NCBI GenBank assembly: GCA_938030835.1
Contig: CALHID010000027.1
Location: 1 to 7,929 of the forward strand
Source: an uncultured Actinomyces sp.
GTDB lineage: Bacteria > Actinomycetota > Actinomycetes > Actinomycetales > Actinomycetaceae
DNA length: 7,929 nt
Direction: 5' to 3'
Shown piece after piece: positions 1-4,900 of the stretch. Each line of letters begins with the position of its first letter. Positions within the stretch are counted from its first letter, which is position 1. The position numbers and the translations under genes were made by a program. Under the pieces are notes generated by a model. That model had not been told where the DNA came from. It did not search any database and saw only the letters and a list, made by a program, of their open reading frames with translations.

Positions 1-2
1 AT

Positions 3-587
3 TTGGCGCAGGTTCGCGGAAACAAGTACGCCGACGAGATCGCCGACTACATGGAGAAGCTTGCCCGCGTACCCGAGGCGATCCAGAAGGTTTTGGATAG
101 CGGAGAGACCGTTCGCCAGTTCGCCCGAACCATGAAGGACGCAAGCTCCGTGATCTACTTGGGTCGTCACGTGGGCTACCCCGTCGCACTTGAGGGTGCG
201 CTCAAGCTCAAGGAAATCTGCTACATCCACGCAGAGGGTTTTGCGGCCGGCGAACTCAAGCACGGGCCTATCGCTCTGGTGGATGAGGGCCAGCCGGTTG
301 TGGTCATTGTGCCAACTCCGCGCCGCCCCGAACTGCACGCGAAGGTCTTGGCGAATATCCAAGAAGTTCGTGCACGCGGAGCCCGAACCATTGTCATCGC
401 AGAGGAAGGCGATGCATCGGTTGATCAGTTCGCTGAAGTTGTCTTCCGCGTTCCACCGGTTCCTACGCTGTATGCGCCGCTGCTGACAATTGTTCCGCTA
501 CAGATTTTTGCGTGTGAGCTCGCTGCGGTGAAGGGGCTGGATGTTGATCAGCCGCGAAATCTGGCCAAGTCCGTCACCGTGGAGTAG
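3..587 (+). CDS. glmS: Glutamine-fructose-6-phosphate aminotransferase (isomerizing), C-terminal part
   Basis: GlmS makes glucosamine-6-phosphate from fructose-6-phosphate and glutamine, the first committed step to UDP-GlcNAc and peptidoglycan. Only the last ~194 residues are here; the gene begins upstream of the window, so the TTG at base 3 is an internal Leu codon and not a start. The part seen is the second SIS (sugar isomerase) domain. Numbered from base 3, the conserved stretch KLKEICYIHAEG..ELKHGP carries E71 and H87, 16 residues apart as are E. coli Glu488 and His504. The C-terminus PRNLAKSVTVE carries K189, equivalent to E. coli Lys603, six residues from the end as in E. coli. The H87-K189 distance is about three residues longer than in E. 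coli, perhaps in the helix near residues 107-127. The glutaminase domain and any promoter lie outside the window. No strong terminator follows; an 8-bp inverted repeat at 650-689 is the nearest structure. Confidence 0.97.
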   Translation: MAQVRGNKYADEIADYMEKLARVPEAIQKVLDSGETVRQFARTMKDASSVIYLGRHVGYPVALEGALKLKEICYIHAEGFAAGELKHGPIALVDEGQPVVVIVPTPRRPELHAKVLANIQEVRARGARTIVIAEEGDASVDQFAEVVFRVPPVPTLYAPLLTIVPLQIFACELAAVKGLDVDQPRNLAKSVTVE

Positions 588-649
588 CTCGAAGGCTATC
601 GTTCCGTCGATGCTTAGGTAGAGGAGACGGAGGTTGGCAGAACCCGGGG

Positions 650-689
650 GCACTCACGATTTTGGGCGCATTCACGATTTGGTGAGTGC
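650..689. repeat. Inverted repeat plus imperfect direct repeat after glmS
   Basis: GCACTCAC at 650-657 is the exact inverse of GTGAGTGC at 682-689, giving an 8-bp stem with a 24-base loop. Inside it, CACTCACGATTTT (651-663) is nearly repeated as CATTCACGATTTG (669-681). The region lies between the convergent glmS and DUF4862-like genes. There is no T-run on either side, so it is not a classical intrinsic terminator. It may be an mRNA-end stem-loop or a duplicated remnant; function unknown. Confidence 0.4.
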
Positions 690-731
690 ACCCATCTTAG
701 GGAGTGCCTGCTCTTAGCCTTCGCGAGATTT

Positions 732-748
732 TGCCTGTGCTGCAGGCA
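732..748. terminator. Small hairpin between convergent genes, weak terminator candidate
   Basis: TGCCTG (732-737) and CAGGCA (743-748) form a 6-bp stem with a 5-base loop, six bases beyond the stop codon of the minus-strand DUF4862-like gene. On the minus strand it is followed by AAAATC, not a U-run, so intrinsic termination is doubtful. It could also be a bidirectional mRNA-end structure for both neighbouring genes. Confidence 0.25.
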
Positions 749-753
749 CGCAC

Positions 754-1653
754 TTACTTAAGATCGCAGGCCTTGTAGACGTGGGTCAGCATCGCAAGAC
801 GTTCCTCCAAGCTTGCATCCTTGGGCACGCACATCTTCGCACCGAGATAATTGCATCCACCTTCGATCGCGGCCTGTGCGCAGCGCTTAATTTCTGCGTC
901 GCTCATCAGCGATGCTGGTTCATCGCTCTGGCCGGGCAGGTGCCCATCAACCCACGAATAGCCGTACTGAGTTTCCTCGGGACCTGCACCGGAGAAGACA
1001 ACACCATCCAGAACCCCGCGTTTTCCGGCTGCAACGATGTGATCGTAGGCAGCATCGGCACTGCGTTCTTCTAGAACGGAGCGTCCCCAGTTAATCAGGA
1101 CACCGACCTCAAATTCCGCAGCGATCTGGATTTCTTCTTCGATCGAGAGGAATCCCTTTTCTGGCTTTTGCTCTGGAATAAAGCGATCACAGTGCTCAAT
1201 CACGAGCTTCGCACCGTACCAGTCCCATTCGCGCAAAACTTCCAACGAACGTCGGAATGCATCCCCGTCTGCGGTTCGCGTGGGAGCCGAGTGCACCTCG
1301 ATCCGCATCACCACATTGCGGTCGGCATGCTCGCACAACTTACCCACGTCCTCCCGCAGCTGGCGGGTGAAAGCCAGCGCGGCCTCACGACCCTCCCGAT
1401 CTGGCGAGGCCAAGCCGAAGTTCGCGTCCTTCCCGACGTTTTGCATGGTGCCGGGGATAGCGGTGACGGTGTTGAAATCCCAATTCGCGGCGAGCAAGCC
1501 GGCGAGAAGTTCGTTGTCGGTCGCTATCTGTCCGGGATAGGGCATTTCGAGGCCGTTGATCCACGGCTGCTGTGCGAGGAGTTTGTAGTAGTCCTCTTGC
1601 AGCTCCGACGCCGGATGCGAGGCATAGGCTCCAATAATGAATGGGATTGTCAT
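754..1653 (-). CDS. DUF4862-like protein (predicted TIM-barrel, unknown function)
   Basis: A 299-residue cytosolic protein that I recognise, from general sequence style, as DUF4862-like; its biochemical role is not known to me. It starts MTIPFIIGAY. I chose the ATG at 1653-1651 because AGAAGGA lies about eight bases upstream; an in-frame ATG at 1749 would add a low-complexity SPRRRHHHRR stretch and has no such site. Notable segments: GLEMPYPG (34-41), TAIPGTMQNVGKDANFG (64-80), RIEVHSAP (117-124), VIEHCDR (151-157), LINWGR (186-191), FSGAGP (220-225), LGAKMCVP (270-277). The spread of E36, E119, H121, E153, H154, D156 and N188 over alternating beta/alpha segments resembles xylose-isomerase-like TIM barrels, which suggests a metal-dependent sugar or sugar-acid enzyme; that is inference. 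No signal peptide or membrane segment. Convergent with glmS, divergent from the gene at 1836. It appears to be transcribed alone. Confidence 0.8.
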   Translation of the reverse strand: MTIPFIIGAYASHPASELQEDYYKLLAQQPWINGLEMPYPGQIATDNELLAGLLAANWDFNTVTAIPGTMQNVGKDANFGLASPDREGREAALAFTRQLREDVGKLCEHADRNVVMRIEVHSAPTRTADGDAFRRSLEVLREWDWYGAKLVIEHCDRFIPEQKPEKGFLSIEEEIQIAAEFEVGVLINWGRSVLEERSADAAYDHIVAAGKRGVLDGVVFSGAGPEETQYGYSWVDGHLPGQSDEPASLMSDAEIKRCAQAAIEGGCNYLGAKMCVPKDASLEERLAMLTHVYKACDLK

Positions 1654-1748
1654 TGTGATCATCCTTCTGTGATGATGTCGCCGTCGTGGGGACACGCACT
1701 GATAAGTCTGACAGGTCGAGCCCCAAAACGCAGCATATTCATCAGACA

Positions 1749-1777
1749 AATTTACCCTTAGAAAAGATCTTCACCAA
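1749..1777 (-). promoter_or_regulatory. Candidate promoter of the DUF4862-like gene
   Basis: Read on the minus strand, TTGGTG (1777-1772), a 17-base spacer and TAAATT (1754-1749) resemble a housekeeping -35/-10 pair. Transcription would begin near 1742 and give a leader of about 89 bases before the ATG at 1653. The spacing is right; the -35 is only a half match. Confidence 0.35.
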
Positions 1778-1823
1778 AGTCCTCATCCAGCCTCGATCCA
1801 GCTCTTTCAAATATGAAAAACGA

Positions 1824-1835
1824 TAGACTCAGTCC
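1824..1835 (+). promoter_or_regulatory. -10 element directly before the 1836 start (leaderless)
   Basis: TAGACT at 1824-1829 fits the actinobacterial -10 pattern TANNNT and ends six bases before the ATG at 1836. That places the expected transcription start at or next to the A of the start codon. There is no purine-rich ribosome-binding site upstream, so a leaderless mRNA is the best explanation. No convincing -35 element 17 bases upstream. Confidence 0.55.
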
Positions 1836-2765
1836 ATGGACCGTAATGAGCTGATTCAACGCACTTTTCCCTATCTTTTGAAGCGCTTGGACGACGCTGG
1901 CATCAATGCCACTCCTCAGGTTGATCCGCAAACAAACGGCTATATTCTGACCGTCGACACCATGCGCTTCAACGTCGAAAACCTCCTGTCAGATCTATCG
2001 CGCTCCGACCCGGCCCAGCATCAGGAGCGGATCGAACGCTGGGTTGCCTTCATGATTGAGACCCTGCGGATGCCCGAGTACTCGATCAGCGATCCCGATG
2101 AACTTCGCAAGCGAATCCGCACACGCATCATCCGGAGCGGACAGAGCTCAGATCTGCCCATCACCTACATTCGCCCTTTCACTGCCGGATTAGCCAAAGC
2201 GCTCTATCTGGATTTCCCAAACAGCGTGTCATTAGTGACGGATCAAAGTCTTGCTCGCTACCCACTTTCGGTCGACGAACTCTTCTACTACGGCCAGATC
2301 AACACCGACAATGAGCCAATCGACACCAAGCAAGAGGTAGGTCCATTCACCGAACTGCTGGGAGAATCACCATTCATCGCCGGCAAGGCGGCAAACATTG
2401 GTGCGTTGGTAAGCAATCTCCAAATTAATGCCCCCCACGGATTGTTCTTCGCCATTCCGCAGCGCTCCGTCCTGCTCTATGCGCCCATCGATCCGGAGGA
2501 CATCTCACGACAGATACTCCAGATGGCCGACTACATGCGCTTCGCGGTCATGGAAGAATTCGGCAAGAACAACGGCTACGCGATCAGTCGCGATATCTTC
2601 TACTGCCTACCCACTGGAGAATTCGGCCCGATTACCCGGGGTGACAATCCCGAACTTCACGAGCTTTTCAGCAATCCAAAGATCGACTTTGAGACCTTCA
2701 TGGGGCATGTAGAAAAATACCTGTATCTACCTGAAAGTTTCGTCCAACGCTTCCTCGCGAAGTAA
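1836..2765 (+). CDS. Hypothetical protein, faint DUF1444/YtpQ-like layout
   Basis: A 309-residue soluble protein whose function I cannot assign. No signal peptide or membrane helices. Residues 1-100 are charged and probably alpha/beta then helical (RFNVENLLSDL at 44-54, a long RKRIRTRIIRSG stretch at 91-102). Residues 110-157 read YIRPFTAGLAKALYLDFPNS, then a VSLVTDQSLARYPLSVDELF stretch. Residues 180-219 include AGKAANIGALVSNLQI and HGLFFAIPQRSVLLYAPID, and SRDIFYC lies at 251-257. The order 'weak Asp-Pro segment, LS-x-x-EL helix, small-residue segment, AIP-x-R-x-x-LL strand, late S-R-D-I-F strand' recalls DUF1444 (YtpQ). This is a remote resemblance by eye and could be convergence. The start is fixed by the -10 box six bases upstream; there is no Shine-Dalgarno sequence. 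It is single-gene, followed by a long stem-loop at 2795-2847 and then the separate tRNA-Leu promoter. Confidence 0.85.
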   Translation: MDRNELIQRTFPYLLKRLDDAGINATPQVDPQTNGYILTVDTMRFNVENLLSDLSRSDPAQHQERIERWVAFMIETLRMPEYSISDPDELRKRIRTRIIRSGQSSDLPITYIRPFTAGLAKALYLDFPNSVSLVTDQSLARYPLSVDELFYYGQINTDNEPIDTKQEVGPFTELLGESPFIAGKAANIGALVSNLQINAPHGLFFAIPQRSVLLYAPIDPEDISRQILQMADYMRFAVMEEFGKNNGYAISRDIFYCLPTGEFGPITRGDNPELHELFSNPKIDFETFMGHVEKYLYLPESFVQRFLAK

Positions 2766-2794
2766 AAGACGAACGGAGGCAAGCCACACACAGA

Positions 2795-2847
2795 CGGCGC
2801 GCAGCATGGCAGAGGCATCTCCACTTGTCTCGAAGTGATGCGCGCCG
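2795..2847 (+). terminator. Long stem-loop after the 1836-2765 gene
   Basis: CGGCGCGCA (2795-2803) pairs perfectly with TGCGCGCCG (2839-2847), a GC-rich 9-bp stem. Its 35-base loop contains a second hairpin, CACTT (2822-2826) with AAGTG (2833-2837). It begins 30 bases after the stop codon and is followed by CCTTTC, a poor U-run. It probably marks the mRNA end and insulates the tRNA-Leu promoter only 17 bases further on; strength uncertain. Confidence 0.5.
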
Positions 2848-2863
2848 CCTTTCATACTTCGGT

Positions 2864-2892
2864 TTGACTTCTGCGTCCTCATTCCCTAAAGT
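2864..2892 (+). promoter_or_regulatory. Promoter of tRNA-Leu
   Basis: TTGACT (2864-2869), an exact 17-base spacer and TAAAGT (2887-2892) match a housekeeping-sigma promoter closely. The expected transcription start is around 2899, just before the tRNA 5' end at 2903, so the precursor has almost no 5' leader. This is the best promoter in the window. Confidence 0.8.
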
Positions 2893-2902
2893 TTCCACGT
2901 AC

Positions 2903-2986
2903 GCGCGAGTGGCGGAATAGGCAGACGCGCACGGTTCAGGTCCGTGTCCTAGTGATAGGGTGGGGGTTCAACTCCCCCCTCGCGCA
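2903..2986 (+). tRNA. tRNA-Leu (anticodon CAG)
   Basis: An 84-nt class II tRNA that folds fully by hand. The acceptor stem is GCGCGAG (2903-2909) with CTCGCGC (2979-2985), discriminator A2986. The D stem is GCG (2912-2914) with CGC (2926-2928) around a long AATAGGCAGA-type loop. The anticodon stem is CACGG (2930-2934) with CCGTG (2942-2946), anticodon CAG at 2937-2939, reading the CUG codon. The long variable arm has CCTA (2948-2951) paired with TAGG (2956-2959). The T stem is GGGGG (2962-2966) with CCCCC (2974-2978) and loop TTCAACT. The bases after the discriminator are CGT, so CCA is not encoded and must be added by the CCA-adding enzyme. It has its own promoter and terminator and is a monocistronic unit. 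Confidence 0.97.
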
Positions 2987-2992
2987 CGTAGT

Positions 2993-3025
2993 AAGGACCC
3001 AGTGAAAGCTGGGTCCTTTTGTTTT
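2993..3025 (+). terminator. Intrinsic terminator of tRNA-Leu
   Basis: AAGGACCCAG (2993-3002) pairs perfectly with CTGGGTCCTT (3009-3018), a 10-bp stem with loop TGAAAG. It is followed directly by TTGTTTT, a good U-tract. It starts seven bases after the tRNA 3' end. On the minus strand the TTACTA that follows it is not U-rich, so it acts mainly on the plus strand. Confidence 0.93.
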
Positions 3026-3061
3026 ACCTACCGAGGCCTGGCCCGCCTCATGCGTATAGCA

Positions 3062-3115
3062 GGCGTATTGCGTACCTTGCTTAACTAAGGCTCATTCCGT
3101 ACCTTGCCTAACTAA
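3062..3115. repeat. 27-bp imperfect tandem repeat
   Basis: Two adjacent 27-base units, 3062-3088 and 3089-3115, agree at 23 of 27 positions. The best-conserved core is CGTACCTTGC[T/C]TAACTAA (3071-3088 and 3098-3115, one difference in 18). The first copy also contains a palindromic pattern CCTT-NN-TTAA-NN-AAGG (3075-3090). It lies between the tRNA-Leu terminator and the 3' end of pheA, that is, downstream of both. Function unknown. Confidence 0.7.
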
Positions 3116-3120
3116 ACTGT

Positions 3121-3156
3121 GAGGCCGGCTGACGCCCTCAAGCGCCAACCGACCTC
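3121..3156 (-). terminator. Stem-loop after pheA, fully paired only in minus-strand RNA
   Basis: The arms 3121-3135 and 3142-3156 are 15 bases each with a 6-base loop (3136-3141). On the minus strand, the sense of pheA, all 15 positions pair: eleven or twelve Watson-Crick and the remaining three to four G-U. On the plus strand the same positions are A-C mismatches. This points to selection on the pheA transcript. It starts 15 bases after the pheA stop. The following bases ACAGTTTAGTT form only a weak U-tract and the T-run lies before the stem, so it may be an imperfect terminator or an mRNA 3'-end stabiliser. Confidence 0.55.
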
Positions 3157-3171
3157 GTAAAAAACAGCAGT

Positions 3172-4107
3172 TCAGTCCTGCTCGACACCCGCAAGGAGCT
3201 CGCGCACCCAAGCTCGCGCGCGGCGGTAGTCCTCGTCATCTTGGGGAACATCCGCGCTATTGACCGTCGAGCTGGGGTAAGAACCCATGAATCGCACATC
3301 CGGAGACACACGATACAGCCCGCGCAGTGCCGCCTGAATATGTTCCTGAGCGATGTGTCCAACCATGTCGATCGAGAAGGTATAGGCACCCAAACCATCA
3401 CCACTGGGACGCGATTCGATTCGCGACAGGTCGACGTCGTGCACCGAGAACTGCTCAAGCAAACGCATCAGTGATCCCGCTTGGTTCACAGGCAGCGCAA
3501 CTTGAATCGTCGTCTTGTCATGTCCGGTCGGGGCTGTCAGGGCCCCTTCAATCGGCCTTCTCACGCACACAAAACGCGTGATCGCACCCGGATTATCCGC
3601 AACATCCGTGAACAGCGATTCCAAACCGTAACGATCCACCGAGGTTGCGTTACACAGAACCGCGTCAAAGGCGCCTTCTCCCGCACCCAAGGTCTCAGCC
3701 GCTGCAGCAGTCGAGGTCGTGGGAATGTGAACAACGCCGGGAAAGGTTTCCTCAGCCCAGTTTCGACACTGCGCCCACGCGTGCGGGTGGGTTCCAATCT
3801 TGCGAATGTCCTCCGCGCGCATCCCGGGGCGAACAGCCAAGTGGAAGGTAATCGGCACCAGCATTTCCGCGCGAATCACCAGCTGCGGGTAGTCCGCGAG
3901 CGCATCGAGCGTCGCATTGACACCACCTTCGATGGAGTTCTCAATAGGTACAACTGCCCAGTCTGCCCTCCCCTCACGCACGGCCTTCATCGCCAAAGGC
4001 GGAGAGGTTAGCGGAATGAGTTCTGCCTCTTCGGGAGCAACCTGGCGCAGAGCCTGCTCAGTGAAGGTTCCAAATGGGCCAAGAAACGCGATTCGCAAAG
4101 TGCTCAC
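3172..4107 (-). CDS. pheA: Prephenate dehydratase with ACT domain
   Basis: A 311-residue cytosolic enzyme that converts prephenate to phenylpyruvate, the branch step to L-phenylalanine. It is the monofunctional type: no chorismate mutase domain is fused. The catalytic domain (about 4-185) shows GPFGTFTEQAL (10-20), VPIENSIEGGVNATLD (53-68) and TRF at 177-179, whose Thr is catalytic in this family. The ACT domain (about 198-276) shows the ESRP motif at 231-234, linked to phenylalanine feedback inhibition. The other family motif, usually GAL, reads GSL at 211-213. A charged 30-residue tail follows. The start is GTG (4107-4105), overlapping the dedA stop TGA by four bases (GTGA). AGGAG in the dedA 3' end lies eight bases upstream, so translational coupling to dedA is likely. 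No aromatic-pathway neighbour is in the window. Confidence 0.97.
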   Translation of the reverse strand: MSTLRIAFLGPFGTFTEQALRQVAPEEAELIPLTSPPLAMKAVREGRADWAVVPIENSIEGGVNATLDALADYPQLVIRAEMLVPITFHLAVRPGMRAEDIRKIGTHPHAWAQCRNWAEETFPGVVHIPTTSTAAAAETLGAGEGAFDAVLCNATSVDRYGLESLFTDVADNPGAITRFVCVRRPIEGALTAPTGHDKTTIQVALPVNQAGSLMRLLEQFSVHDVDLSRIESRPSGDGLGAYTFSIDMVGHIAQEHIQAALRGLYRVSPDVRFMGSYPSSTVNSADVPQDDEDYRRARAWVRELLAGVEQD

Positions 4108-4802
4108 TCGGCGTGCTCCTGCTGCGCGAGGGCCTCAGCTTCACCGGCCTCAGCCTGCTCGCCTGAACGCTTCTTTCCGACGATCTCAATGATCACGGGC
4201 AAAACCGAGACAAGGATGATGACACCCAAGATCAAGGTCAGGTTGTCGTGCACGAAAGGAACATTACCCAGCAGCGAGCCAACGAGGATGAATCCCGCGC
4301 CCCAGATCAGGGCACCCAGGGTGTTGAAGATCAGGAACTTAACGTAGGGGTAGCGCGCGATTCCAGCGGCCAGAGGAATGAAGGTTCGCACGAAGGGAAT
4401 AAAACGACCAATTACCAGCGAACGACCGCCGTAATCACGGAAGTAGTGCTCAGCCTTCTCCAAGTGCTCGGTCTTCAACACCCGCGCATCTGGTTTGAAA
4501 AGCTTGCGCCCCCACTTCGCGCCCAGGAAGTAACCAATTTGCGCGCCAATGAAGGCTGCAACAACAACCATGATGATCAGGGTTGGCAGGTGCAGTCCCA
4601 GTCGATCGTGCAGCAAACCTGCTGTGAAGAGCAAAGATTCTCCGGGAAGAACCGGGAAAAGGACACCCGATTCGATGAGGACGATGAGCATCGTCCCCCA
4701 CAAAACCCACGGTCCCATTGCGACCAGCAGGCTTTCGGGGTCTTTAAACCAGTTGATGAAGGTGTCGAGCCCTGAGGCGTTCACCAGGATGGCGTTCAGC
4801 AT
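4104..4802 (-). CDS. DedA family membrane protein (putative lipid transporter)
   Basis: A 232-residue integral membrane protein of the DedA (SNARE-associated) family, members of which translocate lipid phosphates such as undecaprenyl phosphate (UptA type) or support membrane potential. I chose the ATG at 4802-4800 (MLNAILVN) because GAAGGAA lies 6-7 bases upstream; an ATG at 4844 would add 14 residues without such a site. Features: ESGVLFPVLPGE (44-55) in the first re-entrant segment, GAQIGYFLGAKWGRKLF (86-102), GRFIPFVRTFIPLAAG (132-147), then membrane segments at about 155-177 and 188-208. E44, E55, R133 and R139 match in spacing the acidic and Arg residues known to be essential in E. coli YqjA/YghB. 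A hydrophilic Glu/Ala-rich tail closes the protein. First gene of a two-gene operon with pheA, divergent from the flippase-like gene. Substrate cannot be told from sequence. Confidence 0.93.
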   Translation of the reverse strand: MLNAILVNASGLDTFINWFKDPESLLVAMGPWVLWGTMLIVLIESGVLFPVLPGESLLFTAGLLHDRLGLHLPTLIIMVVVAAFIGAQIGYFLGAKWGRKLFKPDARVLKTEHLEKAEHYFRDYGGRSLVIGRFIPFVRTFIPLAAGIARYPYVKFLIFNTLGALIWGAGFILVGSLLGNVPFVHDNLTLILGVIILVSVLPVIIEIVGKKRSGEQAEAGEAEALAQQEHAE

Positions 4803-4847
4803 GCAGAATTCCTTCAATTGGGTACAACGAATGACAAAGTGCACGGC

Positions 4848-4853
4848 ATGTTA
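4848..4853 (-). promoter_or_regulatory. Possible -10 box of the dedA-pheA operon
   Basis: Read on the minus strand, TAACAT (4853-4848) fits TANNNT and would start transcription near 4841, giving a leader of about 38 bases with the Shine-Dalgarno site in it. I see no matching -35 at the right spacing (TTGACT at 4863-4858 is too close), so this is tentative. Confidence 0.25.
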
Positions 4854-4887
4854 CTTGAGTCAACCCTACCGGTCTTTACACAACAGA

Positions 4888-4900
4888 TAGGATGTCATCC
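4888..4900 (+). promoter_or_regulatory. -10 element or ribosome site before the 4901 start
   Basis: TAGGAT (4888-4893) fits TANNNT and ends seven bases before the ATG at 4901, so a leaderless transcript could begin at that ATG. Alternatively AGGA (4889-4892) serves as a Shine-Dalgarno site eight bases upstream. Both readings select ATG 4901 over the in-frame ATG at 4892, which overlaps the motif. No clear -35 element. Confidence 0.45.

Noticed and set aside
1654..1749. 32-residue N-terminal extension of the DUF4862-like protein from an ATG at 1749
   Set aside because: The extra part is low complexity (RRRHHHRR), would overlap the candidate promoter, and the ATG at 1653 has a proper ribosome site.
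1168..1761. Open frame of 197 codons on the plus strand opposite the DUF4862-like gene
   Set aside because: It is antisense to a gene with conserved motifs, has no ribosome site and no recognisable family.
2698..2898. 66-codon open frame on the minus strand over the tRNA-Leu promoter region
   Set aside because: It overlaps the end of a real gene, a long stem-loop and the tRNA promoter; no protein features.
3071..3115. Iron-box (DtxR/IdeR) look-alike: GCCTAACTAA and CTTAACTAAGG resemble half-sites of TTAGG..CCTAA
   Set aside because: The spacing does not fit the 19-bp consensus, one base is missing in the half-site, and the position is downstream of both flanking genes, not in a promoter.
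2903..3171. Integration site (attachment sequence) at the tRNA-Leu 3' end
   Set aside because: No integrase gene and no second copy of the tRNA 3' end in the window; the terminator follows the tRNA directly and the neighbours are core genes.
3172..4107. Phenylalanine attenuator or T-box controlling pheA
   Set aside because: pheA is the second gene of an operon and overlaps dedA; the dedA leader is short, with no Phe-rich leader peptide or T-box core visible.
4803..4844. 14-residue extension of DedA from an upstream ATG
   Set aside because: The GAAGGAA site lies between the two ATGs and serves the downstream one; the extension has no family counterpart.
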